This document shows, one piece after another, positions 56,984 to 64,000 of a DNA stretch of 64,000 nt (positions are counted from its first letter, which is position 1; each line of letters opens with the position of its first letter). The DNA is from Bacteroidales bacterium. GTDB taxonomy: Bacteria > Bacteroidota > Bacteroidia > Bacteroidales > WCHB1-69. The position numbers were made by a program, and so were the translations under genes. The notes under the pieces are model-generated. The model made no database searches. It had not been told where the DNA came from and saw only the letters and a program-made list of their open reading frames with translations. The DNA is taken from NCBI GenBank assembly GCA_024400875.1, contig JAKSMB010000003.1:19381-83380 (forward strand). The letters run 5' to 3'.

Positions 56984-59900
56984 TTATGCGTTTACAAAGT
57001 AGTCAACAGCATTCTTGAAAAGGTCTTGAACCTTGTCGCCTTCGATGTTCTTGTACAGATTTTCACCTTTACGTTCACTGTGTCCCATCTTTCCTAAAAT
57101 GAGACCGTCTTGTGAAACGATACCTTCGATAGCATAGAATGAACCATTTGGATTGTCGAGTGGGTTCATTGTAGGTTGACCGTTTTCATCGCAATACTGG
57201 AATGCAACTTGACCATTCTCAAACAGTTCCTTGGCCATTTCTTCGCTGACTACAAACTTGCCTTCGCCGTGGCTGACTGCAATGTTGTGAACATCGCCAA
57301 CTTGGAAAGAGGATAACCAAGGAGAAGCAACGGTGCCGATACGTGTGCGTACCAGACGAGAGATGTGGCGGTTGATGTTGTTACGGTATAAGGTTGGTGA
57401 TGCAGGCGTGATGTCGCCGAGCTTACCGTATGGTAACAAACCAGACTTAACAAGTGCTTGGAAACCGTTGCAAATACCGATTATCAACCCCTTGCGGGCT
57501 AACAAATCGTTGATGGCTGCCTTGATTTCTGCATTGTTTAAAACCGTAGCAATGAATTTACCACTGCCATCTGGCTCGTCGCCAGAACTGAAACCACCAC
57601 TCAAAGCTAAGATCTGTGACTCGCGGATGGCGGTTGCCAATTCCTTCAAAGAACTGTTGATTTCTTGCTCATTGAGGTTGCGGAATACGAAAATATGTGG
57701 TTCAGCACCAGCGTCTTCGAATGCTTTTGCGGTGTCATAGTCGCAGTTTGTTCCAGGGAAAACAGGTAAGATAACCTTTGGCTTGGCAACCTTAGCAGGC
57801 GCTTTTGCAACCGGTTGACAATGACTGTTGATTGCAAACTCTTGTCCTACAGATGCGGTCTCGTTTGCCGCCATATCTGGATATAAGTTGAAGTAGTGAC
57901 CACGCCAAGCTGCTAAACAAGCTTCTTTGTCTAATTGCTCGCCGTTTACACTGAAGATGTCGTCAACAAGACCTAATTCGATAGCAAATTCAGCATCCAA
58001 TTTTTCTTTAGATTCAACAACGAAGCTGCCATAACCGTAGTCGAACAGGTTGAGATCAGTGTTGATGTTGAAACCAAGGTCGTTACCGAAACTCATTTTT
58101 GCTAATGCTTCTGCAATACCACCATATTGAAGTGTGAACGCAGAAACAATGTTGCCATTCAGCGTATTTTCGTGTACATATTCGAAAATCTTCTTTGTCT
58201 TTTCAATATTTGGAAGGCAGTTTTCAATCTTGTTTTGAATGAGGTAGATATGATTGCCTTTTTGTTTGAATTCTGGAGAAATAATGTTGTTGGCATTCTC
58301 TGTAGTGATGGCAAAGGATACGAATGTTGGAGGCACGTTCATATCTTTGAAAGTACCGCTCATAGAGTCTTTACCACCTAAAGATGCTAAGTCGAACTGT
58401 TTCAGCATCCATACAGAACCTAACATCGCTGCACAAGGTTTGCCCCAACGGGTTGGCTCGTGTCCCATCTTTTCGAAATATTCTTGGAAGGTGAAACGGA
58501 TCTTCTTATAGTCGGTACCGGAAGCAACCAACTTAGACATAGATTCTAAGATGGCGAATACGGCAGCGTGGAATGGAGAGCGCAATGCGATATATGGATT
58601 GTAACCGAAGGCCATGACACTCGTGGTATTGGTGTGGCCGTGCAAAATCGGCAACTTTTGTGCAGATGCTTGAGCTTCCGTAAGTTGGCGTTTTCCACCA
58701 AATGGCATCAATACCGTGGTGGCACCGATCGTTGCATCGAACATCTCGATGAGCCCCTTCTGTGAGGCTACATTCGGATTGGTGAGGCAGTTCACGAACT
58801 TCTCCTGCATGGTGTTGCCTTCCACAACTTGTGATTCCAAAACGTTGTCAGGAATAGCGTTGACAATAGCTTCTGTCTTTTGACGAACACCATTGGTGTT
58901 GATGAAATCACGACTGAGGTCAACGATTGTTTTTCCTCTCCAAGTCATTGTCAGACGGTTGTTGTCCGTAACGTGAGCGATAATGTTTGCCTCGATATTT
59001 TCCTGACGGCAATATTCGAAGAATGTCTCAACGTCTTTTTTATCAACAACAACACTCATACGTTCTTGTGATTCGCTGATGGCAACTTCTGTACCGTTAA
59101 GACCTTTGTATTTTGTTCTAACAGAGTCAAGATTGATTTCCAATCCGTCGGCAAGTTCGCCAATAGCAACGCTGACACCACCAGCACCAAAGTCGTTGGA
59201 TTTTTTCACCAGACGGGTGACTTCAGGACGGCGGAACAAATGTTGAATCTTACGTTCTTCAGGAGCGTTACCTTTTTGAACTTCTGCAGCGCAGGTGTCC
59301 AGTGATTTTTCGTTATGTTCTTTGGATGAGCCAGTTGCACCTCCAATACCATCACGACCGGTGCGGCCGCCAAACATAATGATGACGTCGCCAGGAGCTG
59401 GACTGTCTCTGCGTACGTGGTCAACAGGAGCAGCACCTACTACAGCACCGATTTCCAATCGTTTTGCACGATAATCGTTGTGATAGATTTCACGAACGTG
59501 TGTGGTTGCCAAACCGATTTGGTTGCCGTAGGATGAGTAGCCGTGAGCAGCACTTTTGGAAATGACGGATTGTGGTAATTTGCCTTCCAATGTTTCACTC
59601 ATTGGAGCGTTTACATCACCCGCACCCGTAACGCGCAGCGCTTGGTATACGTAGCTACGTCCACTCAGCGGGTCGCGGATAGCACCGCCTACGCAGGTTG
59701 CGGCACCACCAAATGGCTCGATTTCAGTGGGGTGGTTGTGCGTTTCATTCTTGAACATCAACAACCAAGGCTCTGTCTTTCCATCAATGTCTACATTTAT
59801 ATATATGCTACATGCATTGTTCTCTTCAGAAACTTCCATGTCGTCGAGATGTCCAGCCTTACGCTCGTATTTGCCGTTGATGCTGGCCATGTCCATAAGT

Positions 59901-60703
59901 GTCTGTGGTTTCTCTTTCTTTCCATCGTACACACTTTTTCTCATTTCAATGTAGGTGTTGTAGGCCTCTTGCAATTGATATTGCAAGTTGGATGGGGTGA
60001 AAACGATGTTTGTCAACTCCGTTTCGAAGGTGGTGTGACGACAGTGGTCACTCCAATAGGTGTCTAATAACTTGATTTCTGTATCAGATGGCTCTCTCTT
60101 TTCTTCATTTTTGAAATAGTCCTGAATGAAAGCCAAGTCTTCCAACGACATTGCCAAGCCCATGTTGCAGCGGAACTCTTCCAATTGTTCTCTGCTCCAT
60201 TTCGTGAAGTCTTGATAAATAGGAACATCTTGTACTTCTGGGTTCTCTGTGAGCTCTAAAACAGACATGTCTTTTTCGCGAGCTTCTACTTCGTTGATAC
60301 AATATTTCTTGATCTGTGCATATTGTGCAGGGGTGATGTCACCTTCAAAAACGTATACCTTGGCGCTTTTGATAATGACTTCTGTCTTTGGATCAAGAAG
60401 AGAGAAACACTGCATCGCGCTGTCGGCACGCTGGTCAAATTGCCCAGGCAAATATTCAACTGCAAGATAAGTAAGACCTTCTAATGAAAAGTTTTCGAAA
60501 ATATTGTCAACAACTGGTTCTGCCAAGACGCCTTCTTTTGCGCGTTCTAACAGTACTTCGTCCACGTTGAAGATGTCGTAAACATTCAACAAGCGGAGTT
60601 CTTTGATGTTGAGGTTAAAGTTGTGATTGAGTGTTTCTTTCAAGCTGATGGCCTCTACATTGAAGCCTTGTTTTTTTTCAACGAATATTCGAGCATTACG
60701 CAT
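56984..60703 (-). CDS. purL: Phosphoribosylformylglycinamidine synthase
   Basis: Large PurL converts FGAR and glutamine to FGAM in purine synthesis. About 1239 residues: an N-terminal PurS-like part, two AIRS-type halves with YWSDHCRHTTF, FKNETHNHPTEIEPFGGA and GGKDSMSGTF, and a C-terminal class I glutaminase with GICNGFQALVKSG (nucleophile Cys) and MGHSERKG. The ATG at 60703 is chosen because it begins the conserved start MRNARIFVEKKQGF. It leads a minus-strand unit with the DUF151 nuclease gene. Confidence 0.98.
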   Translation of the reverse strand: MRNARIFVEKKQGFNVEAISLKETLNHNFNLNIKELRLLNVYDIFNVDEVLLERAKEGVLAEPVVDNIFENFSLEGLTYLAVEYLPGQFDQRADSAMQCFSLLDPKTEVIIKSAKVYVFEGDITPAQYAQIKKYCINEVEAREKDMSVLELTENPEVQDVPIYQDFTKWSREQLEEFRCNMGLAMSLEDLAFIQDYFKNEEKREPSDTEIKLLDTYWSDHCRHTTFETELTNIVFTPSNLQYQLQEAYNTYIEMRKSVYDGKKEKPQTLMDMASINGKYERKAGHLDDMEVSEENNACSIYINVDIDGKTEPWLLMFKNETHNHPTEIEPFGGAATCVGGAIRDPLSGRSYVYQALRVTGAGDVNAPMSETLEGKLPQSVISKSAAHGYSSYGNQIGLATTHVREIYHNDYRAKRLEIGAVVGAAPVDHVRRDSPAPGDVIIMFGGRTGRDGIGGATGSSKEHNEKSLDTCAAEVQKGNAPEERKIQHLFRRPEVTRLVKKSNDFGAGGVSVAIGELADGLEINLDSVRTKYKGLNGTEVAISESQERMSVVVDKKDVETFFEYCRQENIEANIIAHVTDNNRLTMTWRGKTIVDLSRDFINTNGVRQKTEAIVNAIPDNVLESQVVEGNTMQEKFVNCLTNPNVASQKGLIEMFDATIGATTVLMPFGGKRQLTEAQASAQKLPILHGHTNTTSVMAFGYNPYIALRSPFHAAVFAILESMSKLVASGTDYKKIRFTFQEYFEKMGHEPTRWGKPCAAMLGSVWMLKQFDLASLGGKDSMSGTFKDMNVPPTFVSFAITTENANNIISPEFKQKGNHIYLIQNKIENCLPNIEKTKKIFEYVHENTLNGNIVSAFTLQYGGIAEALAKMSFGNDLGFNINTDLNLFDYGYGSFVVESKEKLDAEFAIELGLVDDIFSVNGEQLDKEACLAAWRGHYFNLYPDMAANETASVGQEFAINSHCQPVAKAPAKVAKPKVILPVFPGTNCDYDTAKAFEDAGAEPHIFVFRNLNEQEINSSLKELATAIRESQILALSGGFSSGDEPDGSGKFIATVLNNAEIKAAINDLLARKGLIIGICNGFQALVKSGLLPYGKLGDITPASPTLYRNNINRHISRLVRTRIGTVASPWLSSFQVGDVHNIAVSHGEGKFVVSEEMAKELFENGQVAFQYCDENGQPTMNPLDNPNGSFYAIEGIVSQDGLILGKMGHSERKGENLYKNIEGDKVQDLFKNAVDYFVNA

Positions 60704-60727
60704 AATTGAAATGATTTTATGAGGGTG

Positions 60728-60735
60728 CAAAGGTA
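60728..60735 (-). promoter_or_regulatory. -7 box of purL
   Basis: CAAAGGTA reads TACCTTTG on the minus strand, followed by CACCC, 24 bp before the ATG. Confidence 0.7.
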
Positions 60736-60795
60736 AGAAAAAATAAAAGAAATTTGAACGTAAAATGTATATTGTTGAAAGGAAATTCAAGAATA

Positions 60796-60834
60796 AAAAA
60801 ACGGAACCAATGGCTGTGCCGTTGGTTCCGTTTC
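60796..60834 (-). terminator. Terminator of the YitT gene
   Basis: ACGGAACCAATGGC pairs with GCCGTTGGTTCCGT (one G-T pair) around TGT, followed on the minus strand by a T-run. Confidence 0.9.
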
Positions 60835-60855
60835 TTATATTGTTTATGCTGTTGT

Positions 60856-61803
60856 TTATTCCTCCTTTGGAAGCGCCTTGAAACCAAGGCCCATAATCTC
60901 GGAACTGTCGATGACGTTCACAAAGGCTTGTGGGTCGAGACGGCGCAGGTTGGAACGGAGTTTTACAAAGTCGGCACGCTCCATGGTAACGTAAATCATC
61001 TTGCGTTCGGTGCCGTTGTAAAGACCTTCGCCGGTAAGACAGGTGCCGCCACGCTTCAAATCGTTCAGGATGTAGTCGCGCACTGTATCAAGTTGATCGG
61101 TGACGATGAATGCCGTTTTGTAGCTCTTGGTGCCATCAACAACCAAGTCGATGACTTTTCCTTCGATGAAGATGATGATGATAGAGTAGATTGGCAAACG
61201 GAAGTCGCCAAATGCGATCAAGGTGGTCAAAGTGATGCAGCTGTCAACAATCATGACGAGCGTACCCAAGGAAATCTTTGTGTATTTGTGCAAAATCATG
61301 GAAATGATGTCGCTACCGCCAGAAGTAGCACCGGAACGGAAAATCATACCAATAGCGATACCATAGATGAGGCCAGCAACCACCGTGTTCAGGAAATAGT
61401 CGGGCGTGAAGAAACCGCCATTGTTGACGATCTGTACCATGGAATCGGTAATCTGTTCGGGCATGATAGCACCATCGTGGATGACGGGAGCATAACCCCA
61501 TGCTGTTTCTAATATTCTGGTAAACAAGAAAATGAGAATCGTAGATATGATGGTTTTAACGCCAAATTTCGGTCCAAGAATGAGTGTACCAATAATCAAC
61601 AGTGGAATGTCCATGCAAATAGCATAGTAGGAAATACGCCAAGGCCATAAGGTGTTGAAAACGTTTGACAAACCGTATGTTCCACCAGGAGCCAGCAAAT
61701 AAGGGTTAACAAACATTACGTCGCCAACGGCGAAAAGCAAACTTCCAAGTATGAGCAGGAAATATGCAAAAATCTCTTCTTTTAATTTGTTCTTACTCAG
61801 CAT
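60856..61803 (-). CDS. YitT-family (DUF161/DUF2179) membrane protein
   Basis: A 315-residue protein with five to six membrane helices in the N-terminal two-thirds, containing APGGTYGLSNV and SGATSGGSDIISMIL, and a C-terminal cytosolic DUF2179 domain (about 225-305) with IVTDQLDTVRDYIL, LKRGGTCLTGEGLYNG and SEIMGLGFK. Function is unknown; transport or signalling roles have been proposed. It is flanked by its own promoter and terminator. Confidence 0.93.
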   Translation of the reverse strand: MLSKNKLKEEIFAYFLLILGSLLFAVGDVMFVNPYLLAPGGTYGLSNVFNTLWPWRISYYAICMDIPLLIIGTLILGPKFGVKTIISTILIFLFTRILETAWGYAPVIHDGAIMPEQITDSMVQIVNNGGFFTPDYFLNTVVAGLIYGIAIGMIFRSGATSGGSDIISMILHKYTKISLGTLVMIVDSCITLTTLIAFGDFRLPIYSIIIIFIEGKVIDLVVDGTKSYKTAFIVTDQLDTVRDYILNDLKRGGTCLTGEGLYNGTERKMIYVTMERADFVKLRSNLRRLDPQAFVNVIDSSEIMGLGFKALPKEE

Positions 61804-61828
61804 TTTATATGTTTTTAATTTAGGGGTG

Positions 61829-61836
61829 CAAAAGTA
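61829..61836 (-). promoter_or_regulatory. -7 box of the YitT gene
   Basis: CAAAAGTA reads TACTTTTG on the minus strand, followed by CACCCC, 25 bp before the ATG. Confidence 0.7.
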
Positions 61837-61852
61837 AGAAAAATATTTGACA

Positions 61853-63439
61853 TTATTCTTCGTACGAGATAACTATTTTGCGGTCTTTGGCAGCCTGAAT
61901 GCCATATACGGTTTCTCGTTTGTTGTCGGATGAGAAGCCGTGTTCGATGGCACCCTCCGCTTTCAGACGTAGTTGAATCCCATCCCTTTCTCCTCGAAGA
62001 TAGGGTTCCAAAATATGATTATCTGCTTGATATAGATAGTTTAATAGACTTACAATACGTCGCCTGGATAGGTGCTTGTTGTAGTCGCTATGATGCAATG
62101 GGGAAGCGAATCCACTGATGGTCAACGTGATGTTTTCGTTGTTTGCAACCGCCTCAATAAGAAGTTTTCGCAATGTTGACAATTTCTCAAATCCTGAAGC
62201 AACAGAGTCTCGCATGAATTGCGCCATCTCGTCTTGCGTGGACAAAATAGAGTCTGTGATTCCAATACCAGACTCCTTGGTGTAGAGATTGTGCACACGA
62301 AGATATTGCTCGCATAGCGTCTTGTAGCTTGTAGTGGTGCTGTCAGCGGTGCTGCGCGCATCCGGTTGGTCGTTTTCAAAGTAAAGTGTGATGGGTAAGA
62401 GTGCTTGTATCTTTTCTGCAACGGAGGGTTGCTCTTTCATTATGGTGTCGTTCGGCATTTTCGGAATGTGTTGGAAATGAAATAGATCGTTACAACAAGT
62501 GTCCGATTCGCTCATATCGTCATGCGGACGATTGGATGAAAGGTAACCGCTGACGCCATCTTGATTCAGTATGAAATAGTAATCGTTGTATTCCGAGTTG
62601 TAGGGAACGCCCATATTGCAGACTTCTCCCCACTGACTTAAAGCCCCTTGACTGTAAAATATATCGTAGTCGCCTATCCCTAAGTGCTCGTCAGAGCTGA
62701 AGTAGAGTGTTTGACTGACGGTGTCGTAAAACGGGGTTACTTCGTTCCCTTCCGTGTTTATCGTTGTCCCAAGATTGATGGGACTTTCATATTTCCCATC
62801 CTTTACGATGGAATACCAAATGTCGTATCCACCAACGCCCTTTTTCCTGTTTGATACAAAATAGAGAACCTGATGCTGATCGCAATCTAAAAGAAATGGT
62901 TGCATGTTGGAACTTCCAACTTCGTTGATGTTGCTGGGCAGCTTCTTGGGCTTCTCCCATCCTTGTTTTCCTAATGTAGCTTGCCAAAGTGAACATTGCA
63001 GGTCGCCTTCATCTCCACGCTTGCAACGCGAGTAGATGAGCATATCCTGTTTTTTGTTGAAGCAAAAATTAGTGTTAAAGGTGTTTAGCGTATTGATAGT
63101 GTTGGGCAACGCTTCGGTATTGATATAATGGTTGTCGGATGAATAATTTGACTTGTAAAGATAACAATACCAGCTGGTTTCAAAGAAATGATCGTTGTCT
63201 TCTTCAACATCTGCACGCATAGAGGTGAAATAGAAGGTGGAGTCGTTGCTCAAAAATCCAGCATATTCAGAGAAGGGCGTGTTGACGGTAGATGGAAGCG
63301 CTTCTATCGTTACAGGTAGGGTGTCTTGTCGTATGAATTGAATCTGCTCGTTACGTTGTGCGTCTGTTAGCTTCTGCTGCGCACGGCCGGAGCAAACAAT
63401 TCCTATTAATATGATTGTAAAACACCAAAATCTCTTCAT
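61853..63439 (-). CDS. PD40 beta-propeller/OmpA-like envelope protein, type IX secretion associated
   Basis: A 528-residue exported protein: signal peptide (1-20), WD40/PD40-like propeller repeats (about 40-330; LYFVSNRKKGVGGYDIWYS, LYFSSDEHLGIGDYDIFYS) and a C-terminal OmpA-like domain (about 440-525; ISGFASPLHHSDYNKHLSRR, 20 residues). This resembles PorE-like and gliding-associated OmpA proteins that anchor type IX components to peptidoglycan. It overlaps the preceding PorP/SprF gene by one base, the usual gene pair for that system. Confidence 0.85.
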   Translation of the reverse strand: MKRFWCFTIILIGIVCSGRAQQKLTDAQRNEQIQFIRQDTLPVTIEALPSTVNTPFSEYAGFLSNDSTFYFTSMRADVEEDNDHFFETSWYCYLYKSNYSSDNHYINTEALPNTINTLNTFNTNFCFNKKQDMLIYSRCKRGDEGDLQCSLWQATLGKQGWEKPKKLPSNINEVGSSNMQPFLLDCDQHQVLYFVSNRKKGVGGYDIWYSIVKDGKYESPINLGTTINTEGNEVTPFYDTVSQTLYFSSDEHLGIGDYDIFYSQGALSQWGEVCNMGVPYNSEYNDYYFILNQDGVSGYLSSNRPHDDMSESDTCCNDLFHFQHIPKMPNDTIMKEQPSVAEKIQALLPITLYFENDQPDARSTADSTTTSYKTLCEQYLRVHNLYTKESGIGITDSILSTQDEMAQFMRDSVASGFEKLSTLRKLLIEAVANNENITLTISGFASPLHHSDYNKHLSRRRIVSLLNYLYQADNHILEPYLRGERDGIQLRLKAEGAIEHGFSSDNKRETVYGIQAAKDRKIVISYEE

Positions 63440-64000
63440 TACATAATGTTATAAGGACATGGCTCTTTGCCAAGTCGTGTGATGGTTTTTCTTTTTAATG
63501 TGTATAGAAGAGATATTTCAAAACCTCCGCGAGCGTGTGTGGCTACTACAAAGGGCGATATGTTGATATCGTAACTGATGCCTAACCGAACATTTTGCCA
63601 GTCGAAAAAGATGTCGGCAACCAAAGCGTCATTCCAACGGTAAACTAAGCCACCCCCAAAGGAGAATAGGGTGGTGTAGCTGTTCTTTTTTTGGAAATAT
63701 TCAAGGTTTGCCCCGAAGGTGTATTCCGAGAAATTGCGTTGCCATGAGGTGTAAAACAGTGGCGATATTGCTAGATTTGATGATATCCCTATACGAGAAA
63801 TGAAGTGCGCGGAATATCGAACGGGAAGTCGAGATGACGCATTGCCAAAGGCATCGGCCGGATGGTTGATGTGCGATGCACTGGCCCCTAACAGAAATGA
63901 GTTGCTACGGTTGGGCGAGAAACTCCAAAAGAGCCCCGCCCCGCAGTCAAAAAAATACTGCTTTGTGGTAGCGAAGACTTCAGAGGATGGCGCCGTGGGT
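63439..64000 (-). CDS. PorP/SprF-family type IX secretion membrane protein (5' partial)
   Basis: The frame ending at 63439-63441 is open to the right edge, giving 186 residues of the C-terminal part. It shows barrel strands (FSFGGGLVYRWNDALVADIF, 20 residues; NVRLGISYDINIS; GGFEISLLYTLKR) typical of PorP/SprF, which help type IX secretion deliver surface proteins. The start lies outside the window. Its stop overlaps the OmpA/PD40 start (TAATG). In other Bacteroidota such pairs often follow a large adhesin gene, which would lie beyond 64000. Confidence 0.85.
   Translation of the reverse strand, partial: PTAPSSEVFATTKQYFFDCGAGLFWSFSPNRSNSFLLGASASHINHPADAFGNASSRLPVRYSAHFISRIGISSNLAISPLFYTSWQRNFSEYTFGANLEYFQKKNSYTTLFSFGGGLVYRWNDALVADIFFDWQNVRLGISYDINISPFVVATHARGGFEISLLYTLKRKTITRLGKEPCPYNIM

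Noticed and set aside
63439-63624. A complete 61-residue gene
   Set aside because: The frame stays open to the window edge and the full stretch matches PorP/SprF, so the short version with a TTG start is an artefact.

Overview
The window looks like core chromosome of a Bacteroidota, most likely a Bacteroidales. The evidence is TANNTTTG -7 promoter boxes throughout, almost no Shine-Dalgarno sequences, a PorP/SprF plus OmpA/PD40 gene pair of the type IX secretion kind, a TorF-like porin beside amt, an AraC regulator with membrane segments, and the long PurF-like protein typical of this phylum. I see no rRNA, tRNA, CRISPR array, insertion sequence, prophage or plasmid gene. Genes are densely packed and many neighbours overlap by 1 or 4 bases.

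Layout. 1-6.8 kb: end of an unidentified gene, then on the minus strand tonB, a wall-recycling and wall-synthesis pair (murF-anmK), and an operon of ABC ATPase, SppA protease and a steroid 5-alpha-reductase-like membrane enzyme. 6.8-10.2 kb, plus: flippase-like membrane protein, rfaE2, M23/LysM envelope protein, outer-membrane barrel. 10.2-13.6 kb, minus: lipoate ligase, then ptb-cdaA-reverse rubrerythrin. 13.6-18.5 kb, plus: apt, ilvE, gcvP and a tiny lipoprotein. 18.6-25.4 kb: prfA (minus) divergent from purE-LMW phosphatase, a four-repeat small protein, uvrA-agmatinase and gmhA. 25.4-28.4 kb, minus: miaA-like, phosphodiesterase, rlmB, stand-alone PAS protein, PAP2 phosphatase. 28.8-37.0 kb, plus: porin, YeiH transporter and small membrane protein, corA, retropepsin-like protein, ruvC, and a split methionine synthase (reactivation subunit then metH). 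37.1-41.2 kb, minus: histidine kinase, MoxR ATPase, SurA-like chaperone, rpmH. 41.4-44.9 kb, plus: large secreted CAP-like protein, rluD. 44.9-53.5 kb, minus: glycan genes (glycosyltransferase, flippase, phosphohexomutase, unknown protein), PurF-like protein, amt and its porin. 53.8-56.4 kb, plus: membrane AraC regulator, gmk, flavoprotein. 56.4-64 kb, minus: bifunctional nuclease, purL, YitT, OmpA/PD40 protein and the end of a PorP/SprF gene cut by the window edge.

Themes. Purine metabolism recurs (purE, purL, a PurF paralogue, apt, gmk). Cell-envelope building is prominent (murF, anmK, rfaE2, gmhA, glycan operon, surA, outer-membrane barrels). ilvE, gcvP, ptb, lipoate ligase and agmatinase suggest active amino-acid catabolism. 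Points most worth a second look: a eukaryote-like steroid 5-alpha-reductase; three divergent gene pairs driven from back-to-back -7 boxes with the same 11-12 bp spacing; a B12 methionine synthase with its reactivation domain on a separate gene; a large secreted protein joining CAP-like and OmpA-like regions; a protein made of four 13-residue repeats; and intrinsic terminators that lie partly inside the coding ends of neighbouring genes.
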